Made by a program: the position numbers and the translations under genes | Shown here: one piece after another, positions 31,379-40,724 of the stretch | Layout: the number at the start of each line of letters is the position of its first letter | Position numbering within the stretch: the stretch's first letter is position 1 | Notes under the pieces: generated by a model | Told to the model about the DNA's origin: nothing | The model's database searches: none | The model's input: the letters and a program-made list of their open reading frames with translations, nothing else | Assembly: GCA_934122275.1 (NCBI GenBank) | Contig: CAKOWI010000005.1 | Span: forward strand, 1-64,000 | Direction: 5' to 3' | From: an uncultured Bacilli bacterium | GTDB lineage: Bacteria > Bacillota_I > Bacilli_A > RF39 > UBA660 | DNA: 64,000 nucleotides

Positions 31379-33637
31379 ATGTTTGTTAATTTTAGTGAGG
31401 ATGCAAGACATATTTTAAAACAAGCGCAGAAAGAAAAGGAAGAATTAAATCACCCTTATATAGGTAGTGAACATTTAATGTTATCTATACTTAAAGAGGG
31501 TTCTTTAAAGGAATTATTAAATAAGTATGGTATAACGTATCTTAAATTTAGGGAAAAATTAATATCATTAATAGGCATTGGGACTAAGAAAATGGAATTT
31601 AATTTATATACTCCTATGTTAAAAAAAATAATACAAAATGCTATATTTGAAGCAAGAGAAGATAACTTGCCAAATATAAATCCTGATCTTCTTTTTATAA
31701 CTATTTTAGATGAACAAGACGGGGTTGCTTATAGTGTACTTAGAAGTATGAAAATCAATTTAGATAGATTATATAATGATATAAAGAAAAGAAGATTTCA
31801 AAAATCACCTAAAAAGAAAAAGTTGTTAATTGAAGAAATAGGTGTTAATTTGACAAAACAAGCTAAATTAAAGAAAATAGATCCTGTTATAGGAAGAGAT
31901 AAGGAAATAGAAGAAACAATAAATATACTATTACGTAGAAAGAAAAATAATCCAATTTTACTAGGACCCGCAGGTGTTGGTAAGACTGCTATTGTAGAAG
32001 GTATTGTAAATTTGATGGTAAGTGATAAATGTCCTTCTTATTTAAAAAACAAAAACATTATTTCTCTTAATATTTTTGCTATAGTATCTGGAACTAAATA
32101 CCGTGGTGAATTTGAAGAGAAAATGAAAACCATAATCAAGGAATTAGAAGAAAATGAAGATATTATCTTGTTTATAGATGAAATACATACTATAGTGGGA
32201 GCAGGAGGAGCTGAAGGTGCGATAGATGCATCTAACATATTTAAGCCAGCACTAGCTAGAGGAACAATAAAAATAATAGGAGCAACAACACTTGATGAAT
32301 ACAAGAAATTTATTGAGCCGGATGCTGCTTTATCAAGAAGGTTTCAAAAGATATTAATAGAAGAACCAAGTAAGGATAACTTAATAAAAATATTAACTGA
32401 AATAAAACCTTTATATGAATCTTATCATAATATAAAAGTACCTAAAGAAATAATAAATAATATAGTTGAATTATCCAATAAATACCTAACTAATAGATAT
32501 GAACCAGATAGATCAATTGACATATTAGATGAGGTGTGTGTAAGATGTTCTAATGTACAGAGTTATGAAGAAAGAAAAAAGCAAATATTATTGGATAGAG
32601 TAGAAAAAATTAAAAAAGAAAAAATAAAGTCATTATCAAATAATGATTTTAACAGAGCATATAAGTTAAAAGAAAAAGAAAAAGAGATTCATAAAAAAAT
32701 AGAAAATATAAAATTTTATAAAAAAATAGTTAGTAGAAATGATGTTATTAATACGATAAAACAAAAAGGTAACTTAAAAATAGATGTAGATTGTAATAAA
32801 GAGTATTATAAAAAATTAGAAAGTAATATAAATAATTTAGTCATTGGTCAGGAAGATAATGTACATAAATTAATTAATTCATTAAGAGTGAGAAATAATT
32901 TTTCAGAAAAAAGAGTATATTCTATTTTAATTAGTGGTACTAAAGGCTCTGGAAAAACGTATCTTGCAAATATATTTTTAAAACAGATAATGAATGAAAA
33001 AAATATAATAAACTTAGATTTATCAGAGTATAAAGAATATCATACTATTAGTAAATTAATAGGAACTACTGCGGGATATCTTGGATATGATAATAAGAAT
33101 AATGTATTTGAAAAGATAAGAAGTAATCCTTCTATGGCTTTAATAGTTGATAATTTTGATAAAGCATGTAGTGAAGTTAAAAATTTATTTTATAAAATAT
33201 TAGAAAATGGATACATAGAAGATGCTGCAACAAATAAAATAGATTTTACTAATGCTATTATTATATTTAATGTAAATGAAAAGGAAAGTAAGAAGTTAGG
33301 ATTTAATGGTAATGGTATAAATAGTGAAAAAATACATGATAAATTATTTGATATTGTTTTACTTAATATTAAACTTAATACTTTAGATTTAAAAGAAAAA
33401 GAAAAAATTGTAAGATTAAAAATAGATAATATAATAGATAATTATAGTAACGTTAAAGTTACTGTTAAAGATAATTATATAAAAGATATTTTAAATAGAT
33501 TTGAAAAAGAAACATCGCTATATTCTATTTGTTCTTATTTATATAAAAATATGAATGAAAGAATTACTAATTCAATAATGAATGATTTAACAACTATAGA
33601 AATTGATTGCAAAAAAAAAGAAAACGTAAAATTATAA
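31379..33637 (+). CDS. clpC: ClpC-like AAA+ ATPase with degenerate second ATPase domain
   Basis: 752 residues. Clp-N repeats (about 1-140, ARHILKQAQ, YIGSEHLMLSIL), NBD1 with Walker A GPAGVGKT, Walker B LFIDEIHT and arginine finger SRRF, a short UVR-like middle coil (DFNRAYKLKEKEKEIHKKI), and NBD2. NBD2 keeps Walker A GTKGSGKT and the sequence SKLIGTTAGYLGY, but Walker B is IVDNFDKA (catalytic Glu to Asn), the NRID arginine finger is DKLF, and sensor-2 GAR is gone. An LGF tripeptide (KKLGFNGN) may still dock ClpP, whose gene is at 38356. A ClpC unfoldase or a specialised partner are both possible. AAGGAG before ATG. Confidence 0.88.
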   Translation: MFVNFSEDARHILKQAQKEKEELNHPYIGSEHLMLSILKEGSLKELLNKYGITYLKFREKLISLIGIGTKKMEFNLYTPMLKKIIQNAIFEAREDNLPNINPDLLFITILDEQDGVAYSVLRSMKINLDRLYNDIKKRRFQKSPKKKKLLIEEIGVNLTKQAKLKKIDPVIGRDKEIEETINILLRRKKNNPILLGPAGVGKTAIVEGIVNLMVSDKCPSYLKNKNIISLNIFAIVSGTKYRGEFEEKMKTIIKELEENEDIILFIDEIHTIVGAGGAEGAIDASNIFKPALARGTIKIIGATTLDEYKKFIEPDAALSRRFQKILIEEPSKDNLIKILTEIKPLYESYHNIKVPKEIINNIVELSNKYLTNRYEPDRSIDILDEVCVRCSNVQSYEERKKQILLDRVEKIKKEKIKSLSNNDFNRAYKLKEKEKEIHKKIENIKFYKKIVSRNDVINTIKQKGNLKIDVDCNKEYYKKLESNINNLVIGQEDNVHKLINSLRVRNNFSEKRVYSILISGTKGSGKTYLANIFLKQIMNEKNIINLDLSEYKEYHTISKLIGTTAGYLGYDNKNNVFEKIRSNPSMALIVDNFDKACSEVKNLFYKILENGYIEDAATNKIDFTNAIIIFNVNEKESKKLGFNGNGINSEKIHDKLFDIVLLNIKLNTLDLKEKEKIVRLKIDNIIDNYSNVKVTVKDNYIKDILNRFEKETSLYSICSYLYKNMNERITNSIMNDLTTIEIDCKKKENVKL

Positions 33638-33657
33638 AAGATGTTTTACTTTTTTTT

Positions 33658-33685
33658 CTTGTTAATATATAATAATTGTAACAAG
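33658..33685. promoter_or_regulatory. inverted repeat straddling the cysS -10 element
   Basis: CTTGTTA (33658-33664) and TAACAAG (33679-33685) flank TATAAT at 33668-33673. A protein bound to this 21-bp-spaced dyad would block the promoter. Confidence 0.4.
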
Positions 33686-33699
33686 GGAAGTGTTATATT

Positions 33700-33789
33700 T
33701 TGAAAGATATATATTTAATTAAAAATAAGTATTTTAGTGAAGCAATATATAATAGATTTCTTTTTTCTAACGTAAAGTGTTGTATGTAG
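33700..33789 (+). CDS. possible 29-aa leader peptide upstream of cysS
   Basis: TTG start with AAGGGAAG upstream, running 29 codons to TAG and ending VKCCM. The two adjacent Cys codons just before the stop, upstream of cysteinyl-tRNA synthetase, would suit ribosome-stalling control by cysteine supply. No T-box is visible. A clear competing hairpin is not evident, so this is tentative. Confidence 0.35.
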   Translation: MKDIYLIKNKYFSEAIYNRFLFSNVKCCM

Positions 33790-33820
33790 TATTTATTATT
33801 TTAAAGAGAGGAAGGAATTT

Positions 33821-35212
33821 ATGAGATTATATAATACGTTAACTAAAAAAATAGAAGAATTTATTCCACATGAAGAGGGTAAAATAAAAATGTATACATG
33901 TGGACCTACAGTATATCATTATCAGCATATTGGAAATATGAGAACTTATATTATAGAAGATATATTTGAAAAAACGTTTAAATATTTAGGATATGATGTT
34001 AAAAGAGCTATGAATATTACTGATGTTGGTCATTTAAAAAGTGATGGGGACTCAGGAGAGGATAAGATGGTAATAGCAATGGAAAGAGAACATAAAACTT
34101 CTCATGAGATTGCAAAATTTTATACAAAAGAGTTTAAAAAAGATTGTTATTTAGTAAACATTAAATGGCCAGAAATAGTAGTTCCTGCAACTACAGAAGT
34201 AGACATGTATATAAAAATCATTCAAAAACTACTTGATGATGGATATGCTTATGAAAGTAATGGTAATATTTATTTTGATACTTCAAAGTCTTCTAACTAT
34301 TATGAATTATCTGGTAGAAATAAAGATGACTTAATAGTAGCAAGTAGAGATGATGTAACAGAAGATGACAATAAGAAAAATGCTACTGATTTTGTTTTAT
34401 GGTTTACAAATTCTAAATTTGGTAATCAAGAATTACAGTGGGAGAGTCCATTTGGAAGAGGTTTTCCAGGGTGGCATATAGAATGCTCTGGTATAGCAAT
34501 TAAATATTTGGGAGAGTATTTAGATTTACATTTTGGTGCAGAAGATGCGGTGTTTCCACATCATACAAATGAAATAGCACAAAGTGAAGCTTATCTAGGA
34601 CATAAATGGTGCAACTATTGGGTACATTTATCATGGCTTTTAACTAATAACGTTAAGATGAGTAAAAGTAAAGGTCATATTCTTACTGTATCTAAACTAA
34701 AAGAAGAAGGATATAATCCATTATCATATAGATTCTTTATATTAAATTCTTATTATCATAAACAAGTTAATTTTACGTATGAGTCTTTAGATCAAGCACA
34801 AAGTGCTTATTTAAAATTATTAAATAAAATATCTAACATAAAAGATGATGAAGAATATAATGATAAAGACTTTAATAAATACGATAATAAATTTAAAGAA
34901 TATTTATCAAATGATTTAAACACATCTAATACACTTACACTTCTTTATGATTTATTAAAAGATGATACTATATCTTCTAATACTAAGTTAAAACTAATAG
35001 AATCTTGGGACAATGTTTTAGGATTAGATCTATTAAAGAAAGAAAATCTTGATGAAGAATTAGAAGAATATGTTAAAGATATGATTGAAAAAAGAAAAGA
35101 AGCTAAAAAGAATAAGGATTTTGAATTAGCTGATCAAATAAGAAATGAGTTATTAGAAAAGGAAATTGAACTTAAAGATACAAGAGAAGGTACTACTTGG
35201 AATAAGTTATAA
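33821..35212 (+). CDS. cysS: cysteinyl-tRNA synthetase
   Basis: 463 residues, class I synthetase charging tRNA-Cys. HIGH motif as YHYQHIGNMRTY, KMSKS as VKMSKSKGH, zinc ligands at the first Cys in CGPTVY and in WHIECSG, HHTNEIAQSEA. The C-terminal anticodon-binding region ends REGTTWNK. GAGAGGAAGG before the ATG. Its 3' end runs into a large hairpin that also covers the next gene's start. Confidence 0.97.
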   Translation: MRLYNTLTKKIEEFIPHEEGKIKMYTCGPTVYHYQHIGNMRTYIIEDIFEKTFKYLGYDVKRAMNITDVGHLKSDGDSGEDKMVIAMEREHKTSHEIAKFYTKEFKKDCYLVNIKWPEIVVPATTEVDMYIKIIQKLLDDGYAYESNGNIYFDTSKSSNYYELSGRNKDDLIVASRDDVTEDDNKKNATDFVLWFTNSKFGNQELQWESPFGRGFPGWHIECSGIAIKYLGEYLDLHFGAEDAVFPHHTNEIAQSEAYLGHKWCNYWVHLSWLLTNNVKMSKSKGHILTVSKLKEEGYNPLSYRFFILNSYYHKQVNFTYESLDQAQSAYLKLLNKISNIKDDEEYNDKDFNKYDNKFKEYLSNDLNTSNTLTLLYDLLKDDTISSNTKLKLIESWDNVLGLDLLKKENLDEELEEYVKDMIEKRKEAKKNKDFELADQIRNELLEKEIELKDTREGTTWNKL

Positions 35213-35213
35213 T

Positions 35214-35277
35214 AAAAAAACAATTTATAGAACATAATATTAAGGGTGATATTATGTTCTATTTAAATTGTTTTTTT
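35214..35277 (+). promoter_or_regulatory. 27-bp hairpin: cysS terminator overlapping the next gene's start, SD in the loop
   Basis: ATAGAACATAATAT (35227-35240) and ATATTATGTTCTAT (35249-35262) pair perfectly; CAATTT/AAATTG and A7/T7 extend the stem. The loop TAAGGGTG is the ribosome site, the ATG at 35254 lies in the right arm, and the T run is codons 6-8 of the next gene. It can terminate cysS transcription or limit translation of the downstream gene. Confidence 0.65.
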
Positions 35278-35766
35278 GTTTATTCTATTCTTGGACATCT
35301 TTTAGAAACATTAGTAGCTATTATAACAAAAACTAATTTTAAAAGTGGATTTTTATATGGTTGGTGGACACCGGTTTATGGAATAGGAGCAGTAACAATT
35401 TTATTTATTTCAAACTACTTATTTAAAAATTTACATATGCCAAGATTTTGGGAAACTGTAATAATGTTTTTTGTAGTAGCAATTGTATTGTCAACATTAG
35501 AGGCATTAGGTGGAGTTTTATTAGAAAAAGTATTTAATCATGTATTTTGGGATTATAATAGTCACAAATATCATATAGGAAAATATATATCACTTGAAAT
35601 GACTCTACTTTGGGGAGTAGCAAGTGTTATATTTATATATTTAATTCATCCAGTACTAGAAGGTATAATAAAAAAAATACCAAAGTGGGTAACTATTACT
35701 TTAGTTTTCTTATATTTGTTTGATAATGTTAAAACATTCATAGATAAAAGGGCTAGTTTTAAATAA
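35254..35766 (+). CDS. CmpB-like (putative ABC-transporter type IV) membrane protein, short paralogue
   Basis: 170 residues, same family as 9870-10550: FVYSILGHLLETLVAIITK, SGFLYGWWTPVYGIGA, LEKVFNHVFWDYNSHKYH and KYISLEMTLLWGVASV. Four or five membrane helices, without the basic tail of the paralogue. Start ATG 35254 with AGGGTG in the hairpin loop. Function unproven. Confidence 0.78.
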   Translation: MFYLNCFFVYSILGHLLETLVAIITKTNFKSGFLYGWWTPVYGIGAVTILFISNYLFKNLHMPRFWETVIMFFVVAIVLSTLEALGGVLLEKVFNHVFWDYNSHKYHIGKYISLEMTLLWGVASVIFIYLIHPVLEGIIKKIPKWVTITLVFLYLFDNVKTFIDKRASFK

Positions 35767-35795
35767 TTATCATTTTACATAAAAGATAAAATACA

Positions 35796-35825
35796 TTGAC
35801 CCTAATAAAAATATTGTGATAATAT
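35796..35825 (+). promoter_or_regulatory. promoter of the BspA-like gene
   Basis: TTGACC (35796-35801), 18-bp spacer, TAATAT (35820-35825) with a TG nearby. Confidence 0.5.
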
Positions 35826-35853
35826 ATAAATATAAAGTAGAGGTGATTAGTAT

Positions 35854-38331
35854 ATGAAAAAAAATCTATTTGGATTTAATATAATAGTAATGATATATAT
35901 ACTATCACTAGCAACTGGATATGCATTATTTGGAGGAAGTTTATTCGTAAATGGAACAGCAAGTACAGTAGAATATTATGATGGAGTAAAACTTCCAACT
36001 GAACCAGTAAGATTAGATTCAGTAAATAATACATATTATATAGGAACAGAGTTAACAGGAATACCATTTAGTAGTGAAGAGTGGGTAGATGATACATATA
36101 CATTAAACTTTCAAAAAAGTGGTGATATGGTACCAAATTTAAAGAAAGAACAACAAACAAGTTATACGGTATCATTTACCAATCCAACAGTACTTAGTTA
36201 TGCAGATAATAATATAGAAATAGAGATATTAGATGATACAGAAAATGAGATAGTATCAGCTAATGCGGTAGTATCAAAGTTAGTAGTAAATAAAGGAGAA
36301 ACAGTAGATGTAACTTTTAATATAAATACAAAATTTACATCAGTAAATACAAATAATAGTGTAAAAGCTAAAATATCATATATGTTACAAGGATCAAGAA
36401 GATACTTTTATTTTATAGTAAATTATATAGGTGATCCAAACTATAGAAAAGATGCAGTGCTTACAACAGGAGGCAATTTTCAAAAATTACTTAATACATA
36501 TAAAGCAAATATAACTGAAGTAACATTCGATGCAAATACATCAATTGAAGCAACGGTTGATACAAATACATCAGATGTAGGAAGTTATGTTGCAATGTAT
36601 GATATAAGTAGTGATGGAGATAGAACTGTATTAGGAGTTATAAAAGATGATTCCAATAACAGTGGCAAATATATACTTCATATAATGTTTGATAATGATA
36701 TTATTTATGGTAATAGTGATTGTACTAGATTATTTTATCAATTTTCCAGTCTTACTGGGATTAATAATATAAGTGTATTTGATACTAGTAAGGTATCAAT
36801 TATGAGTTCTATGTTTCAAGAATGTACCAATCTTCTAAACCTTGATATGAGTGGATTTAAAACTCCTTTACTATCGTATATGGACTTAATGTTTTATAAA
36901 TGTAGTAACATAAAAAGTTTAGATTTTAGTTCATTTGATACATCTAATTTAAAAGGTATGAGTCAGGCATTTAATAGTTGCAATCATTTGGTTAGCATTA
37001 ATTTTACTGGATTTAATACGTCAAAAGTAACTAGCATGAATTATTTATTTACTAATTGCTATTCATTAGAAAGTCTAGATGTGAGTGGTTTTGATACATC
37101 GAATGTAGTAAATATGTTTTATATGTTTTGTGGTGTAAGTAAAATAACTTCTTTAGACGTAAGCGGTTTTAATACTTCTAAGGTAACTAATATGGGACTT
37201 ATGTTTAATGATTGTCAAGGATTAACGGAACTGGATGTAAGTAATTTTGATACTTCAAATGTAACTAATATGATTTATATGTTTGGAAGCTTAAGAGGAG
37301 TTTCGTCTTTAGATTTGAGTAATTTTAATACTTCTAAAGTAACAAATATGTTTAGAATGTTTCAGGCAAATCCTAAATTATCAAATTTAAATATATCTAG
37401 TTTTGATACTTCAAATGTAACAAATATGCAGCAAATGTTTTTAAATTGCACCGGACTTACTACATTAGATGTTAGTCATTTCAATACATCAAAGGTTACT
37501 ACGATGGAAAGTATGTTTCAAGGTTGCAATAAAATTACAGATTTAGATTTAAGTAATTTTGATACAAGTTCGGTAACGACAATGGCATCAATGTTTTATA
37601 ATTGCACAGCTCTTATGAATTTAAATATAGCTAGTTTTAATACATCTAAAGTAAAACTCATTAATAGTATGTTTAATGGGTGTTCGAATTTGGTTTCATT
37701 GGATATAAGTGGTTTTGATACTTCAAGTGTTACTACTATGTATTATATGTTTAATGGGTGTTCAAGTCTGACAGAACTAGATGTAAGTAATTTTAACACG
37801 TCAAATGTAACTAATATGGTTAATATGTTTGCATATTGCTCAAAGATTACCAAATTAGATGTAAGTAATTTTAATACTTCAAAAGTTGAAAAAATGCAGC
37901 AAATGTTTATAAGTTGTTATTTACTAGATAATTTAGATGTAAGTAACTTTGACACATCAAATGTGACTGATATGAACGGTTTATTTTATAATTGTAAAAA
38001 TTTAAAATCTATAAATTTGGAGAACTTTAATACTTCTAAAGTAACGTCTATGCAAAGTATGTTTGGATATTGTACTAGTTTATCGGAACTAAATATATTA
38101 AATTTCGACACGTCAAGTGTAACAAATATGAAGTGGATATTTAGAAACTCTAACTTAACTGAGCTAGATTTAAGCAGTTTTGATATGACGAATGTGGCGG
38201 ATACAACAGAAATGTTTCAAGGTTGTTCAAACCTTACAACAGTATATGCAAAAACGCAAAGTGACTTAGAAAAACTATCATCATCAAGTAATAAACCGGA
38301 TAATGTAGTTGTACAGCTTAAAAATGCATAA
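35854..38331 (+). CDS. BspA-like leucine-rich-repeat surface protein (DUF285 repeats)
   Basis: 825 residues. N-terminal signal/anchor (FNIIVMIYILSLATGYALFG), a beta-rich region to about residue 290 including an Ig-like stretch, then about 19 tandem 23-24-residue DUF285 repeats of type LDVSNFDTSNVTNMxxMFxxC (about 308-785). A short tail follows with no LPxTG, GW or LysM anchor, so it is held by the N-terminal helix or secreted. Such repeats mediate adhesion to host or other bacteria in BspA relatives. Odd and even repeats differ systematically. RBS AGAGGTG, start ATG 35854. Confidence 0.9.
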   Translation: MKKNLFGFNIIVMIYILSLATGYALFGGSLFVNGTASTVEYYDGVKLPTEPVRLDSVNNTYYIGTELTGIPFSSEEWVDDTYTLNFQKSGDMVPNLKKEQQTSYTVSFTNPTVLSYADNNIEIEILDDTENEIVSANAVVSKLVVNKGETVDVTFNINTKFTSVNTNNSVKAKISYMLQGSRRYFYFIVNYIGDPNYRKDAVLTTGGNFQKLLNTYKANITEVTFDANTSIEATVDTNTSDVGSYVAMYDISSDGDRTVLGVIKDDSNNSGKYILHIMFDNDIIYGNSDCTRLFYQFSSLTGINNISVFDTSKVSIMSSMFQECTNLLNLDMSGFKTPLLSYMDLMFYKCSNIKSLDFSSFDTSNLKGMSQAFNSCNHLVSINFTGFNTSKVTSMNYLFTNCYSLESLDVSGFDTSNVVNMFYMFCGVSKITSLDVSGFNTSKVTNMGLMFNDCQGLTELDVSNFDTSNVTNMIYMFGSLRGVSSLDLSNFNTSKVTNMFRMFQANPKLSNLNISSFDTSNVTNMQQMFLNCTGLTTLDVSHFNTSKVTTMESMFQGCNKITDLDLSNFDTSSVTTMASMFYNCTALMNLNIASFNTSKVKLINSMFNGCSNLVSLDISGFDTSSVTTMYYMFNGCSSLTELDVSNFNTSNVTNMVNMFAYCSKITKLDVSNFNTSKVEKMQQMFISCYLLDNLDVSNFDTSNVTDMNGLFYNCKNLKSINLENFNTSKVTSMQSMFGYCTSLSELNILNFDTSSVTNMKWIFRNSNLTELDLSSFDMTNVADTTEMFQGCSNLTTVYAKTQSDLEKLSSSSNKPDNVVVQLKNA
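36765..38200 (+). repeat. array of about 19 BspA/DUF285 coding repeats (69-72 bp unit)
   Basis: Repeats begin with variants of S-x-FDTSNV or FNTSKV and end MFxxC. Across most of the array FDTSNV and FNTSKV units alternate, suggesting a two-unit (about 144 bp) higher-order repeat. Synonymous codons have drifted, so the expansion is not recent. Confidence 0.85.
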
Positions 38332-38356
38332 AATCAAGGATATCCTTGATTTTTTT
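38331..38356. terminator. bidirectional terminator between the BspA-like gene and clpP
   Basis: Perfect palindrome AAATCAAGGATATCCTTGAT with T run on both strands. Confidence 0.85.
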
Positions 38357-38925
38357 TATAAGATTTTATCTATTAGACCATAATCTAGAGCTTCATTAGC
38401 TGATAGATAATGGTCTCTTTCTGTATCTTTTTCAATTGTTTTAATATCTTTACCTGTTTTTTCTGATAGTATTTTATTTATTTTATCTCTTAAATAAAGA
38501 ATTCTATCAGCTACTATTTTTATTTCTGTTGCTTGACCATTTACTCCTCCTAATGGCTGATGAATCATAACCTCACTATTTGGTAGAGCATATCTCTTTC
38601 CTTTTTTTCCACTAGCTAGTAGTATAGAAGCCATAGAAGCACTCATTCCAATGCAGATTGTTGATACATCACTTTTAATAAAGTTCATTGTATCGAAAAT
38701 TGCCATACCAGAAGTTATGCTACCACCAGGACTATTTATATAAATACTTATATCATCATGACTTAAAGAATCCAAAAATAACAATTGACCAATTACAGAA
38801 TTTGATAAATTATCATCAATTTCACCACTTATGAATACTATTCTATCTTTTAATAATCTTGAGTATATATCATAAGCTCGTTCTCCATTATCACTTTTTT
38901 CAATAACACTTGGTATTAAGTTCAT
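38356..38925 (-). CDS. clpP: ATP-dependent Clp protease proteolytic subunit
   Basis: 189 residues. Tetradecameric serine protease chamber that works with ClpC/ClpX. Catalytic Ser in CIGMSASMAS, His in EVMIHQPLGG and Asp in EKDTERDHYLS are present; INSPGG is the oxyanion strand. Usual length is about 195. It may pair with the ClpC-like ATPase at 31379. The start 38925 follows AGGGTGATAAAAAT. Confidence 0.96.
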   Translation of the reverse strand: MNLIPSVIEKSDNGERAYDIYSRLLKDRIVFISGEIDDNLSNSVIGQLLFLDSLSHDDISIYINSPGGSITSGMAIFDTMNFIKSDVSTICIGMSASMASILLASGKKGKRYALPNSEVMIHQPLGGVNGQATEIKIVADRILYLRDKINKILSEKTGKDIKTIEKDTERDHYLSANEALDYGLIDKIL

Positions 38926-39036
38926 ATTTTTATCACCCTAGTAATATTATGTAGAGAATATTTACAAATATTAACAAAATAATGTGACTTTTTTTGCATA
39001 TTTTGTTATCATATTATTAGAATAAAGGGTGATTGT

Positions 39037-40689
39037 ATGGATAGTATAAAGATTAATGTTTTAGGTATAGAAAAAGAATATGAAAAGGGAACTACTTTAG
39101 AAGTAATTTCTAAGGATTTTAAAGATAAATTTAAATATCCTATTTTAGCAGGTAGTATTAATAATAAGACAGTAACATTAGATACTAAAATTATAAGAAA
39201 ATGTACTGTTAATTTCTTTGATATTTCTAGTTCAAATGGTAATTTAGTGTATCAAAGAGGATTATGTTATATTTTTTCTAAAGCGGTTAGAGATGTGTTA
39301 AATTGTGATACGAGAATAATGCATACTATAGATAATGGATTATACTGTGAGATATTAACTAATAATCCTATTTCAGAAGTTACCACTGAAAAGATAAAAT
39401 TAAGAATGAAAGAATTAAATGATAAGAAAATTCCTATAACTAAAATAATGGTATCTAGAATAGATGCAATAGATTATTACGAAAAAATAAATCAACAAGA
39501 TAAAGCTGATTCTTTAAGATATATTAGTAATTCAACTATTAGTTTATATAAACTAGATGATATGTTAGATTTCTTTTATGGTGTGTTACCTATAAATACT
39601 GATGTAATAGATAACTATAATTTAAAATATTTAAAAGATAATAAAGTTATATTGTTATTTCCACATATTCATATGTTGGATAAAGCCTTAAAGTATGAAA
39701 AAAATGAGATGAAGTTAAATACGATTGAGGAGAATGATAAACAGTTAACTAATCAAAATATAAATACATCAGCTGACTTAAATAAAATAATATCAACTGG
39801 TAAATATGGTGATATTATAAGAATAAGTGAATTACTTCAAAATAATAACATGTTAACAATAGCAGATACTATTAGTAAAAATAAAAATCTAAAACTAATT
39901 TTAATAGCAGGTCCATCTTCTTCTGGAAAAACTACGTCTGCTAGAAAAATGTCTTTGTTATTAAGAAGTAAGGGATTAAATCCAGTTCCTATATCTACTG
40001 ATGATTTCTTTATAGATGTTAAAAAAAGAGAACTAAATTCAGATGGAGAGCCTGAAAAAGAAAAGATAACTGTTATAGATACTAATCAGTTTAATAATAA
40101 AGTACTAGATTTATTAAATGGTAAAGAAGTATACTTACCTAGATTTAATTTTGTAGAGGGAAAGCAGGAATTAAATTCTAAGCCTACAAAACTTGAAGAT
40201 AATAGTGTATTAATAGTAGAAGGTATACATGCATTTAATGAAGAATTAACTGAGATGATTCCGGATAAAAATAAATTTAAGATATTTATATGTCCACTTA
40301 CTCCATTAAATATAGATAATCATAATTTATTTAGTCAAGAAGATAATAGATTGTTAAGAAGAATAGTAAGAGATAATAGTACAAGAGGATGCAGTGCATC
40401 TACTACATTATCTATGTGGAAAAGTGTTAGAAATGCTGAGGAACAAAATATATTTCCTTTTGTATCTGATGCTGATGCAATAATTAATTCATCATTATCA
40501 TATGAACTTGGAGTTTTAAAAACTTATGCTGAACCACTTTTATTTTCTGTATCTGAAGATGATCCTAATTATGATGAAGCGATTAGATTAATAAATATGT
40601 TTAGGGTAATACTTGGTATTCCTAGTGAAAATGTTCCTCAAGACTCAATAATTAGAGAATTTATTGGTGGAAGTTGTTTTAAAGATTAA
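39037..40689 (+). CDS. TGS-domain uridine-kinase-like nucleoside kinase
   Basis: 550 residues: TGS-like domain (1-65), a ThrRS second-domain-like region (about 66-180), and a P-loop kinase (from about 285) with Walker A GPSSSGKTTSARK, STDDFF, LPRFNFVEGK and a later lid RRIVRDNSTRG. This fusion is common in Firmicutes and annotated as nucleoside kinase; the substrate is presumably uridine/cytidine. AAGGGTGATTGT before ATG. Single gene. Confidence 0.9.
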   Translation: MDSIKINVLGIEKEYEKGTTLEVISKDFKDKFKYPILAGSINNKTVTLDTKIIRKCTVNFFDISSSNGNLVYQRGLCYIFSKAVRDVLNCDTRIMHTIDNGLYCEILTNNPISEVTTEKIKLRMKELNDKKIPITKIMVSRIDAIDYYEKINQQDKADSLRYISNSTISLYKLDDMLDFFYGVLPINTDVIDNYNLKYLKDNKVILLFPHIHMLDKALKYEKNEMKLNTIEENDKQLTNQNINTSADLNKIISTGKYGDIIRISELLQNNNMLTIADTISKNKNLKLILIAGPSSSGKTTSARKMSLLLRSKGLNPVPISTDDFFIDVKKRELNSDGEPEKEKITVIDTNQFNNKVLDLLNGKEVYLPRFNFVEGKQELNSKPTKLEDNSVLIVEGIHAFNEELTEMIPDKNKFKIFICPLTPLNIDNHNLFSQEDNRLLRRIVRDNSTRGCSASTTLSMWKSVRNAEEQNIFPFVSDADAIINSSLSYELGVLKTYAEPLLFSVSEDDPNYDEAIRLINMFRVILGIPSENVPQDSIIREFIGGSCFKD

Positions 40690-40724
40690 CAAATGTTACA
40701 ATATAAATATAGGAGATGATATAC

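Noticed and set aside
36765..38200. CRISPR or minisatellite array
   Set aside because: It is a continuous coding frame of DUF285 repeats with synonymous divergence.
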